Below are positions 56,919-64,000 of a DNA stretch of 64,000 nt, in pieces. Under the pieces are notes generated by a model. It worked only from the letters and a program-made list of their open reading frames with translations, was not told the DNA's origin and searched no databases. A program made the translations under genes and the position numbers. Numbering within the stretch: position 1 is the stretch's first letter; each line of letters opens with the position of its first letter. This DNA comes from CATOSP01 sp965204715 (GTDB lineage: Bacteria; Chloroflexota; Dehalococcoidia; Lucifugimonadales; UBA3495), in NCBI GenBank assembly GCA_965204715.1, contig OZ242009.1:3596001-3660000 (forward strand). Direction: 5' to 3'.

Positions 56919-59606
56919 ATGACCCAACCCCAGATCGATGTCGGACCGCGCCCCCTCGATGGGATCAGAGTTCTCGACTTGACCTGGGTGAGGGCTGGCC
57001 CATGGGCTACCCGGTGGCTGGGGGCGCTGGGGGCCGACGTTATCAAGGTAGAATGGCCCCTCAATGAGCGGGGCCGGTCCAGCGGGACAACACCGCCTGG
57101 GTTGGAGGTCAACCTCAACTCTTCAGCGAACTTCAACGACACCAACGCCAACAAGCGGAGCATGACCGTCAACGTCCGCAGTCCCCGGGGTCTGGACACT
57201 ATCAAGCAGTTGGTGACAGTCTGCGACGTGGTGGTGGAGAATTTCAGCGCCACGGTGCTGAGAAGGTGGGGGTTGGGCTATGACGAGCTTCGCAAGCTCA
57301 AGCCGGACATCGTGTACCTCTCCCAGTCCGGGTTCGGGCATACGGGCCGCCAGAGCCATTACCTCACCGCCGGGCCGATTGCCCAGGCGTTCTCGGGAAT
57401 GACGTACCTGTCCGGCCTGCCCGGAGCTCCGCCAGCCGGCTGGGGTTGGTCTTACCTTGACGACACCGGCGGCATGTACATCGCCTTCTCCATCCTGACA
57501 TCCCTTTACCGGCGCAACATGACCGGCCTTGGCCAGCACGTTGACCTTTCCCAGATGATCATCGGCGCGACCCTGAACGGCTCCGCCCTGCTGGACGTAA
57601 CCGTCAACAACCGTCCATCGCGCCGGGAGGGATACCCTCCCGGAAACCGCGCCCACTGGCCCGGTACGCCGCTGACCCACAACTACCGGGGGCCGACTGT
57701 AGCGCCGCACAACGCCTACCGCACCCTGGGAGGCGGGTACAACGACTGGTTTGCCATCGCGTGTCTCAACGACCAGGAATGGCAGGGGTTAGTAAAGGTT
57801 ATGGGTTCCCCCGCTTGGGCGACGGATGCCAAGTTCGCCACCGTCTCCGGCAGGCTGGAACACCAGGAGGAACTAGACCGGAACATTGAGCGGTGGACCC
57901 AGACTATAGAGAAGTACGACCTGATGGAGCGATGCCAGGCGGCTGGAGTCCGCGCCATGCCTGTCCAGAGTTCCGAGAACAGGGTGGACCACGATTCTCA
58001 ACTGCGTCACCGGGAGATGTACCTGGAACTGGACCATCCCGTCCTGGGTACGCGCAAGTTCCAGAACGCACCCTTCAAGCTGTCGGAGACGCCCGCGGTC
58101 AACGCCCGCTGCGCCCCCCTGATGGGAGAGCACAATCAGGAGATCGTCGAAGGTCTTCTGGGAATCAGCCATGAAGAGTTTGTGGCGGGCTACGATGACT
58201 TCACCTTCTGGCCCGAATCCTTGACCCGATACTCCTACATGGATGACATGATCGGGGCGAGCTATAGTCTCAACGGCGGAACCCCTGCCATTGCCACGGA
58301 TGCTCAACCCGCCGGCAAGTCCCGGCAACGATCTCATGCAGGAGACGGCGCCGACAGTCCGGGTCCGCTCACGGGTCTGCGCGTGCTGGAAATCTCCGGC
58401 CAAGAGGCCCAGTTCTGCGGAAAATTGCTGGCAGACTTGGGCGCGGACGTTATTAAGATCGAGCCGCCGGGAGGCGAGTCTTCCCGCGCCATCGGTCCTT
58501 ATATGGACGACATGCCCCACCGGGAGCGCAGTCTTTCCTTCTGGCATTACAACACTTCCAAGCGGGGAGTCACGCTGAACCTGGAAGCAGAGGACGCCCG
58601 AGGGTTGTTCAAGCGGCTGGCCTCCACGGCCGATGTTATCCTGGAGTCGCTGCCTCCGGGTTACCTGCCGTCCCTGGGATTGGGGTACGAAGACCTGAAA
58701 CAGGGGAACCCCGGCCTGGTTATGTGCTCGCTGACTCCCTTCGGCCAGACCGGGCCCTGGAAAGACTACCTGACTACGGACATGCTCCACATGGCGGCGG
58801 GCGGGCAGATGGGATGCTGCGGCTACGATGAGGTGGACGTGCCCCCGGAGTTTCAAGGCGAAGTTCCCATCGCCCCTGGCGGGGGCAACGCCTGGCACAT
58901 GGGCAGCCACTACGCCTACATGGCCATCGTGGCTGCTCTGTTCTACCGCACCAACTCCGGGAAGGGCCAATACATCGACGCCTCGATACACGATGCCTGC
59001 GCTCTTACCACCGAGATGCACATCAACACCTACATTTATACTGGCAACGTAGTCCGGCGGCAGACCGGCCGTCACGCCTCCGCCTCACACACCGACCCGG
59101 CCCAACTGCTGTGCGGGGACGGCAATTACGTGAACGCCGCGGCAACCCGGCTCAACGTCCGCCAGTTGCGCACCATGGCAGAGTGGATGGACAGTTACGG
59201 CCTGGCGGCAGACCTGCTAGACGAACGCTACAGCGACCCGACGGTGATTAACGAGAACCGCACCTACATCAACGACCTGGTCATGAAGTTCGTGTCCACC
59301 CTCAGCCGGGACGAAGTGGCCCACGGGGGGCAGGAACGAGGATTCAACTGGGGAGCGGTTCGGACTCCCGAAGAGTTGGTCGATGATGGTCACATGAATG
59401 ACCGCGGGTTCTGGATGGATGTAGTTCACCCTGAGTTGGGACGCACTTTCAAATACCCGGGTCCCGCCGGAATCTACAACGGCTCTCCTTGGCGCATATC
59501 GCGGCGAGCGCCGCTTATCGGCGAGCACAACGAAGAGGTCTACTGCGGAGAACTGGGGATTTCCGCCGAGGAGGTGGCATACCTGGTGGAGAGCGGCGTA
59601 CTCTGA
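56919..59606 (+). CDS. Fused double CaiB/BaiF CoA-transferase
   Basis: 895 residues from ATG 56919 with AAGGAGG before it. Two complete family III domains in one chain. Domain 1 (about 10-430): IRVLDLTWVRAGPWATRWLG, DVVVENFSATVLRRWGLGYD, catalytic Asp D181 in YLDDTGGMYI. A linker of about 50 residues (435-482) follows. Domain 2 (about 483-895): LRVLEISGQEAQFCGKLLAD, ILESLPPGYLPSLGLGYED, SLTPFGQTGPWKDY. At the matching position domain 2 has Asn-Ala-Trp-His (657-660) with no Asp. So one active and one probably inactive domain are joined, resembling the two-gene pairs elsewhere in this window. The TPP decarboxylase subunit genes follow in the same direction, 247 bp on and behind their own promoter. 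Confidence 0.88.
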   Translation: MTQPQIDVGPRPLDGIRVLDLTWVRAGPWATRWLGALGADVIKVEWPLNERGRSSGTTPPGLEVNLNSSANFNDTNANKRSMTVNVRSPRGLDTIKQLVTVCDVVVENFSATVLRRWGLGYDELRKLKPDIVYLSQSGFGHTGRQSHYLTAGPIAQAFSGMTYLSGLPGAPPAGWGWSYLDDTGGMYIAFSILTSLYRRNMTGLGQHVDLSQMIIGATLNGSALLDVTVNNRPSRREGYPPGNRAHWPGTPLTHNYRGPTVAPHNAYRTLGGGYNDWFAIACLNDQEWQGLVKVMGSPAWATDAKFATVSGRLEHQEELDRNIERWTQTIEKYDLMERCQAAGVRAMPVQSSENRVDHDSQLRHREMYLELDHPVLGTRKFQNAPFKLSETPAVNARCAPLMGEHNQEIVEGLLGISHEEFVAGYDDFTFWPESLTRYSYMDDMIGASYSLNGGTPAIATDAQPAGKSRQRSHAGDGADSPGPLTGLRVLEISGQEAQFCGKLLADLGADVIKIEPPGGESSRAIGPYMDDMPHRERSLSFWHYNTSKRGVTLNLEAEDARGLFKRLASTADVILESLPPGYLPSLGLGYEDLKQGNPGLVMCSLTPFGQTGPWKDYLTTDMLHMAAGGQMGCCGYDEVDVPPEFQGEVPIAPGGGNAWHMGSHYAYMAIVAALFYRTNSGKGQYIDASIHDACALTTEMHINTYIYTGNVVRRQTGRHASASHTDPAQLLCGDGNYVNAAATRLNVRQLRTMAEWMDSYGLAADLLDERYSDPTVINENRTYINDLVMKFVSTLSRDEVAHGGQERGFNWGAVRTPEELVDDGHMNDRGFWMDVVHPELGRTFKYPGPAGIYNGSPWRISRRAPLIGEHNEEVYCGELGISAEEVAYLVESGVL

Positions 59607-59734
59607 CTCGGGAATACAGGAATATTCCAAGTTAGATTGGAAGCGTTCCGTATCAGGCGGTCCAGCCATCTGATGACGGTTGGTCCGGGAGTGAAGCCAC
59701 CTGAATTGGAACGCCACCGGTCAGATTACATAAA

Positions 59735-59763
59735 TTGACCGGCAGTATATCGGTAACTATAAT
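59735..59763 (+). promoter_or_regulatory. Strong sigma-70-type promoter before the TPP decarboxylase genes
   Basis: TTGACC at 59735-59740, spacer of exactly 17 bp, perfect TATAAT at 59758-59763; the gene starts 90 bp further on. Confidence 0.85.
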
Positions 59764-59852
59764 GGGGCCACGACAGGTCTTGGCACGGACGGCGCAGGCA
59801 TGGAACGGCCCGCGTTGCGCGCCTACCAACTAAACCACAGGAGAGGCGATTT

Positions 59853-60371
59853 ATGGTCCATCAACAGGCTGCACTGCTAAAACCCGAAACAATGGTGGAA
59901 GAGTTCCAGAAAAACGGCGTTACCCACGTGGTTACGATCCCGGACAGCGAGACCAACTACCTGTATGAACTGATGAAGGACCAGTCTTGGCTGGATATCG
60001 TGCCGGCGTCTCGGGAGGGTGAGACCTTTGCCATCGCCCTGGGCCTGCTTGTGGGCGGAAAGACCCCGGTCGTCCTGGTCCAGAACACTGGCATGATGGA
60101 GTCCGGCGATTCCATCCGGGGCATGGCCCTGGACTCCGGTTTCCCTCTGGTCATGGTCATAGGCTACCGCGGCTGGACCCGGCGTGGCGTCATATCGGAC
60201 TCGGCCGCGCGCTACACCGAGCCGTTCCTGAACGCGATGGGAATCAACTACTACCTGGTGGAACACGACGACGACGGCGAACGTATTTCAATCGCCTTCG
60301 AGGAAGCCAAGAAAAACAAGTGCCCGGTGGCGGTGCTTGTCGGCGACGAGTACCACGGTTTCAACCGTTAG
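59853..60371 (+). CDS. TPP-dependent decarboxylase, Pyr-domain subunit (sulfopyruvate/phosphonopyruvate decarboxylase alpha-like)
   Basis: 172 residues with AGGAGAGG upstream. FQKNGVTHVVTIPDSETNYL starts the Pyr domain. The catalytic Glu is in PASREGETFAIALGLLVGGK. VLVQNTGMMESGDSIRGMAL, then GFPLVMVIGYRGWTRRG. It has the size and motifs of ComD-type alpha subunits, which supply half of each active site. The beta-like subunit gene follows 97 bp downstream, so the enzyme is heteromeric. Confidence 0.85.
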   Translation: MVHQQAALLKPETMVEEFQKNGVTHVVTIPDSETNYLYELMKDQSWLDIVPASREGETFAIALGLLVGGKTPVVLVQNTGMMESGDSIRGMALDSGFPLVMVIGYRGWTRRGVISDSAARYTEPFLNAMGINYYLVEHDDDGERISIAFEEAKKNKCPVAVLVGDEYHGFNR

Positions 60372-60468
60372 GCGATCCTGCCTCAAGGAATGAACGCCCG
60401 GCGTGAGTACCCAACGGCGGGGCTAATCAAGTCAACCAGAACAAAAGCATTGTTACTGGAGGTAACAG

Positions 60469-61056
60469 GTGTTTCAAGCTGAAGATATGTTCAAGGCCTT
60501 TGAGCCACACCGCGACAAGTCCATAGTCATTGCAACAGGCACCTCCGGCCGCCATTGGCGCGATGTGAGCCAGGACGAAGCCCGCGACCTGTCCATGGGC
60601 GGCGCGATGGGTCAGACCACCTCGGCGGCCCTTGGCTTGGCATTGGCCCAACCCGACGAGAAGGTTGTCCTCTTCGATTCGGAAGGCGCACTACTGATGA
60701 ACATGGGCATCATCGCCACCATCGCCGGAAAAGGTCCCAAGAACTTCTACCACTTCCTGATGGACAACGAGTGCTACGCCACCACCGGCGGCCAGCCCGT
60801 GCCCAATGCCCAGGACATCAACTACGCGGGCATGGCGAAGGAAGCGGGTTACGTTGCGGCATACTCTTTCGACAACCTGGAGGACTTCTCCAACAACGTC
60901 GAGCAGATTATGAAGCAAGAAGGGCCGGTGTTCATCTCGATGAAGATGGTGCCGGAGATCGAGAACGCCCCCATCGGGTTGCGTGAGCGCAGGCCGACCC
61001 GGAGCCGAGGCGAGACCATCGACACCCTTCGCAAAGAACTCGGTCTGTCCGACTAG
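60469..61056 (+). CDS. TPP-dependent decarboxylase, PP-domain subunit (beta-like)
   Basis: 195 residues from GTG 60469 with GGAGGTAA upstream. DLSMGGAMGQTTSAALGLAL is the usual PP-domain entry. The TPP/Mg motif reads FDSEGALLMNMGIIATIAGK, with Ser-Glu-Gly where most family members have Gly-Asp-Gly. LMDNECYATTGGQPVPNAQD and VFISMKMVPE follow. Works with the alpha-like subunit; the substrate is a 2-oxoacid such as sulfopyruvate or a relative, not decided here. A terminator hairpin follows 67 bp after the stop. Confidence 0.85.
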   Translation: MFQAEDMFKAFEPHRDKSIVIATGTSGRHWRDVSQDEARDLSMGGAMGQTTSAALGLALAQPDEKVVLFDSEGALLMNMGIIATIAGKGPKNFYHFLMDNECYATTGGQPVPNAQDINYAGMAKEAGYVAAYSFDNLEDFSNNVEQIMKQEGPVFISMKMVPEIENAPIGLRERRPTRSRGETIDTLRKELGLSD

Positions 61057-61122
61057 GGCCAAATTCCTGCTTCCCGACAGTCAGTCCTAGTTCCCTGGCA
61101 TCCCTCGGAATCGGACTTAATT

Positions 61123-61154
61123 GCGCCTCCGAAGAGCAGCTTCGGAGGCGCTTA
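61123..61154 (+). terminator. Terminator hairpin after the decarboxylase genes
   Basis: GCGCCTCCGAAG (61123-61134) pairs perfectly with CTTCGGAGGCGC (61140-61151), loop AGCAG, followed by TTATGG. It can serve both the rightward operon and the convergent plsY gene. Confidence 0.8.
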
Positions 61155-61187
61155 TGGCTTCCCAACGTGATGATAGGGCTGGCCGGC

Positions 61188-61817
61188 TCAGTCAGAATTC
61201 CGAATCTTGTAGTACATCTTGGGCTCGGTCCCGTTCAGTACGTTTCTTACCCTCGGGGCGTGACGTATGAGGACCAGCGCGGTGATGAAGCAGCTTGGGA
61301 CCAGCGCATCGGGGAACCAGAAATAAGCGGCGACGGGCAAGATCGCAGTCCCCAACATCTGGCCCACGATTAGTATCCGCGTAAGCGCCACTCCGGCCAG
61401 GTAACCCAGGCACCATACCCCTACTATGGCTGGCGCGAGATAAAAGCCCAAGACTGTGGCGCAGGCCAGTCCCTTTCCTCCCTTGAACTTCAGGTACGCG
61501 GAATAGTTGTGCCCGGCGACTGCGGCAATCCCCGCCACTGACCCAGCCGCCTGTTCGTTCAACCCGGCTGTCCTCGCCAGGAAAACGCCGATGGCTATGG
61601 CCAGGGCCGACTTGAGCATGTCTCCCAGGAGCGCTACCAAGGTGAGTTTCTTCGAGTTGGTGGCCCGGTGTACGTTGAGAGTGCCAACGTTCCCGGAACC
61701 CAAATCCATCACGTTCCTGCCTGCGAACACATTGACAAGCACATAGGCCGTTGGAAACGCGCCAAGCAAGTAACCGGCTACCGCGATGGCGGACCAGATG
61801 ATGTACTCAGTGGCCAA
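61188..61817 (-). CDS. plsY: Acyl-phosphate:glycerol-3-phosphate acyltransferase PlsY
   Basis: 209 residues from TTG 61817. Membrane protein with the three PlsY motifs: GSGNVGTLNVHRA (motif 1), GHNYSAYLKFKGGKGLA (motif 2) and a late C-terminal region with IRHAPRVRNVLNGTEPK (motif 3 HxxNxxRLxxGxE-like). Acylates glycerol-3-phosphate with acyl-phosphate, the first step of phospholipid synthesis. Five or so hydrophobic segments are visible. Confidence 0.92.
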   Translation of the reverse strand: MATEYIIWSAIAVAGYLLGAFPTAYVLVNVFAGRNVMDLGSGNVGTLNVHRATNSKKLTLVALLGDMLKSALAIAIGVFLARTAGLNEQAAGSVAGIAAVAGHNYSAYLKFKGGKGLACATVLGFYLAPAIVGVWCLGYLAGVALTRILIVGQMLGTAILPVAAYFWFPDALVPSCFITALVLIRHAPRVRNVLNGTEPKMYYKIRNSD

Positions 61818-62071
61818 GCTGCGCCCCCTTGGGCCAGGATGCGGACACTCGCAGATTCAGGGGTAATGTTGAGCGTTGCCGGTTGGCATGTCAATCGCAG
61901 CACATGCAAATCCAGAGTGCTAGAATTAAGCGATGGCCATCTCTGTCATGGTTGGACCCCGCCCGGCAGGCCGTCCTGAAATCCATGTACTGATCTCGTT
62001 TCGTATAGCGGGAGGGCTTGAACTCCAAGGACGATGGAACTTTCCGAACTGCGGGAAGCGGTGTCCGAATA

Positions 62072-62998
62072 GTGAACCGTACTGTGGGAGTAATATCACT
62101 TGCGGTCCTCCGGGACTGGACTATTTTCGCTCTCTTTGTTGTTATTCCATTTATCGCGGGGTGCTTTGAGATTGCCCCGCGTCCAGGGAGCATCCTTCCT
62201 ACCCCTGTATCTACTCCCCCCGCGTCCACGGCAACACCACTGCCTACAGACACTCCTGCGCCAACAGACACTCCATACCCCACTGATACTCCGGAGCCAA
62301 CCAGCAGGCCGTCCCCGACTCCCACCTACACACCCGAACCAACACATACGCCCACGCCGGAGCCGACTGCTACTCCCACACCTGTCCCGACACCCACACC
62401 GACCGCCACCTCCACGCCTACGCCTGAGCCCACGGTCACTCCTACTCCCAAACCCCGGACCAGCCCAACGCCAGGGCCGGGAGTGCTGCTGAGGGTCTGG
62501 CATCCGGTGACCGGGAGCGAGGTCCCCAATGACGCGGTGGTTGTTGTCGGGTTGACCGACACCGACGCCGCCGTAACCATTAACGGCCGTTTAGTTTCGG
62601 TCGACCGCGACGGAAGGTTCCAGGCAGAGACCTTCCTGTCACCCGGGCGCAACATCATCCGCGTGGTTGCCATAGGCGCCAATGGCAATCAGGCGTCTTC
62701 AGAACTGACCGTCACCTCTCTTGCCCTGCCTCCTCAGCCCGCAGTCCTGCTGGTCACTGAGCCAGTGAACCAGAGCGTTATCCAGGAGGCCAGCGTGCGT
62801 CTGGCGGGCAGGACAACTCCCGGGGCAGCGGTGATGGTCAACGGGGTACAGATATCCGTCGACCCCTTACTTGGAATCTTTGAATCAAGGGTAGAATTAA
62901 GACCGGGACCCAATGTAATCAGCATCGTCTCGACGATACCTGACGACCGCAAGCTGAGAAAGGAAATTGCGGTTATACACCGGCCCGTCACCCAATGA
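62072..62998 (+). CDS. Lipoprotein with Pro/Thr-rich spacer and two Ig-like beta domains
   Basis: 308 residues from GTG 62072, chosen because it puts a hydrophobic segment FALFVVIPFIAGC and lipobox Cys near residue 30. Then a Pro/Thr-rich spacer of about 100 residues (TPTPTYTPEPTHTP type). Two repeats of about 80 residues follow, each with a core like VTINGRLVSVDRDGRFQAET and VMVNGVQISVDPLLGIFESR, resembling glucodextranase-B/Ig-like modules. It is exported, lipid-anchored and extends away from the membrane. The glutaredoxin-DinB gene follows 45 bp later. A start at 62018 is also open. Confidence 0.75.
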   Translation: MNRTVGVISLAVLRDWTIFALFVVIPFIAGCFEIAPRPGSILPTPVSTPPASTATPLPTDTPAPTDTPYPTDTPEPTSRPSPTPTYTPEPTHTPTPEPTATPTPVPTPTPTATSTPTPEPTVTPTPKPRTSPTPGPGVLLRVWHPVTGSEVPNDAVVVVGLTDTDAAVTINGRLVSVDRDGRFQAETFLSPGRNIIRVVAIGANGNQASSELTVTSLALPPQPAVLLVTEPVNQSVIQEASVRLAGRTTPGAAVMVNGVQISVDPLLGIFESRVELRPGPNVISIVSTIPDDRKLRKEIAVIHRPVTQ

Positions 62999-63043
62999 GT
63001 CTCGGGTTCGTGTATACTCCTAGCAAGATCGGAGGTGACAGAA

Positions 63044-63796
63044 TTGCCTAAGCCGAAAGTTTACTTCCGCCCTGGTTGATTCACCTGCGGCAGAACGAAG
63101 GATTTTCTTTCGTCGAGGAACATCGAATTTGAGGAAGGGGACGTCGAGCACGATCCCGCATCCATGAATGAACTGCTGGAGCGCGGATTGAAGGTGGTGC
63201 CGGTTACCATCTGGGGCGACGAGGTGGTCATCGGCTTCAATGCCAAGGAATTGGCCCGGCTCTTCGACCTCAGCGGCGACGTGCCGGTGGCTACACCAGC
63301 AATTATGGTGGACAAGTACGATACTGTGCTAACTGCCGCCTGCCGTGCGGTGCGCCAGATACCTGGGGAGTACCTGGACTGGGAATCACCGGAGCGGAGC
63401 CGGCCCCTGCGCACCTTTACATTCCACATCATGGACCGTCCCGACCGGGCGCTCAACGCCTACCGGGTGGGGATGTATTCCAGCGAGGACCGGGGGCGAG
63501 ATGTGCGTGTAGTGCTGGGCGACGCGGGCTTCGAGGAGATCGCCATCTACGGCGAGGATGTACTGCGGAGAGTAAAGGCAGCGCTGACCGGAGAGACTGA
63601 TTTCAACCTGGAGAAGGTCCTGGACTCCTATATGGGTCCCAAGACAGCCCAGGAACTGATGGACCTGGCCCTCGGGCACTCGGTGCATCACCTGAAACAG
63701 CTCTATGAGTATATGGGCCTGGCGGGGATCACGCCGAAGGAGCCGCTGGGTCAGGAGGACTTCGACGGGGTAGCTGTGCCCACAGAGCTTTTCTAG
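63044..63796 (+). CDS. Glutaredoxin-DinB fusion, putative selenoprotein (in-frame TGA at codon 12)
   Basis: 250 codons plus stop, from TTG 63044; GGAGGTGA lies 7 nt upstream, a very good ribosome-binding site. The N-terminus reads MPKPKVYFRPG, then TGA (63077-63079), then FTCGRTKDFLSSRNIEFEEG. The TGA occupies the first Cys position of the glutaredoxin CxxC motif, giving UFTC if read as selenocysteine. The thioredoxin-fold cis-Pro is present (KVVPVTIWGDEVVIGF, Pro53), so residues 1-78 form a complete glutaredoxin. From about 95 on the protein is DinB-like (TFTFHIMD and GHSVHHLKQLYEYMG with His residues). Family members outside this window have Cys here; that is from memory. If TGA is a true stop, only the part from ATG 63164 could be made, without the redox site. 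Frame, RBS, cis-Pro and the hairpin favour selenocysteine. Confidence 0.65.
63084..63118 (+). promoter_or_regulatory. Candidate bacterial SECIS hairpin downstream of the TGA
   Basis: ACGAA (63095-63099) pairs with TTCGT (63109-63113) around loop GGATTTTCT, whose first two bases are GG. CCT and CG on the 5' side (63084-63089) can pair with CGAGG at 63114-63118. The apical loop begins 21 nt after the TGA. From memory, bacterial SECIS elements have a G among the first two loop bases and lie 16-37 nt after the UGA, and this hairpin fits both. Confidence 0.5.
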
Positions 63797-63866
63797 GAAT
63801 GTGAATGCAGGAAGGATTCCCACCGCGGGAAGAACGTCCGGGACCAAGGTTGCATCCCGAACGACA

Positions 63867-64000
63867 CTACGGGTCCTGGCCCGCCGGCGAGCCTTCCAAC
63901 CGTATCGCCCAGGGTTTGAGGACGGCGTAGAGGAAATCGTTGGCCGGCGTGGCAACTCCATGCTTGCGGGCCATCCTCACCAGGGTGCCGGTCAGGCCCT
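63867..64000 (-). CDS. Ketopantoate reductase-like C-terminus (5' part outside window)
   Basis: 44 codons to TAG 63867, open to the window edge. GLTGTLVRMARKHGVATPAN followed by DFLYAVLKPW matches the last helices of 2-dehydropantoate 2-reductase (ApbA_C: G...La...G...P.n..l...l.p). NADPH-dependent step of pantothenate synthesis, or a related reductase. Convergent with the glutaredoxin-DinB gene. Confidence 0.7.
   Translation of the reverse strand, partial: GLTGTLVRMARKHGVATPANDFLYAVLKPWAIRLEGSPAGQDP

Noticed and set aside
63164..63796. DinB-like gene starting at ATG 63164 as the full gene
   Set aside because: No RBS before 63164, and the glutaredoxin motifs with a strong RBS lie just upstream in the same frame across the TGA.
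1..64000. CRISPR arrays, rRNA genes and complete tRNA genes
   Set aside because: No regularly spaced short repeats, no rRNA-like conserved stretches and no full cloverleaf were seen; only a tRNA-Leu 5' fragment at 13424-13466.

Overview
The window reads as a GC-rich chromosome fragment of a free-living, probably marine bacterium of the Chloroflexota, most like the SAR202/Dehalococcoidia group. This is an inference from gene content, not from a marker-gene search. The grounds are a high load of family III (CaiB/BaiF) CoA-transferases, short one-membrane-style lipoproteins with C-terminal beta domains, a split TPP decarboxylase, an oligopeptide ABC transporter, and an rpmH-rnpA-yidD-yidC-jag core block. 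Genes are tightly packed, with many 4-bp ATGA/GTGA overlaps.

Region by region: (a) 1-5.9 kb holds the N-terminal ~1970 residues of a giant secreted surface protein on the minus strand (GLUG repeats, Calx-beta-like and cadherin-like repeats, a Trp-rich module). (b) 6.4-13.3 kb looks like an accessory or decaying region. It has a broken hybrid sensor kinase, a Replic_Relax-type protein, an unknown gene, a shattered XRE-regulator chimera, a VapC/Phd-like toxin-antitoxin pair with a damaged toxin start, a methyltransferase, and a tRNA-Leu 5' remnant at its edge. (c) 13.6-17.7 kb is the ribosome/RNase P/membrane-insertion core operon, with two extra lipoprotein genes between yidD and yidC. (d) 17.8-29.3 kb has recQ, a family VIII esterase-like gene, an enoyl-CoA hydratase, a pair of CoA-transferases, two D-threonine-aldolase-fold paralogues (one without its PLP lysines) and a CARDB/dockerin-like secreted protein. 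(e) 29.6-38.5 kb is a minus-strand run: pepN, a nucleotidyltransferase, metH, fhs and a NIPSNAP protein. It links one-carbon transfer with methionine synthesis. (f) 38.9-42.2 kb is leuC-Uma2-Uma2-leuD. (g) 42.3-48.3 kb has a frameshifted DNA methyltransferase, a second CoA-transferase pair, an alpha/beta-barrel protein and a full-length TPP enzyme. (h) 49.8-56.6 kb is an oligopeptide-type ABC transporter. (i) 56.9-61.1 kb has a fused double CoA-transferase followed by a two-subunit TPP decarboxylase. (j) 61.2-64 kb has plsY, a lipoprotein, a glutaredoxin-DinB fusion interrupted by an in-frame UGA, and the 3' end of a ketopantoate-reductase-like gene.

The strongest candidate for something new is the glutaredoxin-DinB gene at 63044-63796. 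A TGA stands exactly where the first active-site cysteine of the CxxC motif should be. It has a good ribosome-binding site upstream and a hairpin with the features of a bacterial SECIS element just downstream, so it is probably a selenoprotein. The second is a consistent pattern in the CoA-transferases: each of two adjacent pairs, and the fused protein, joins one domain that keeps the catalytic aspartate with one that has lost it.
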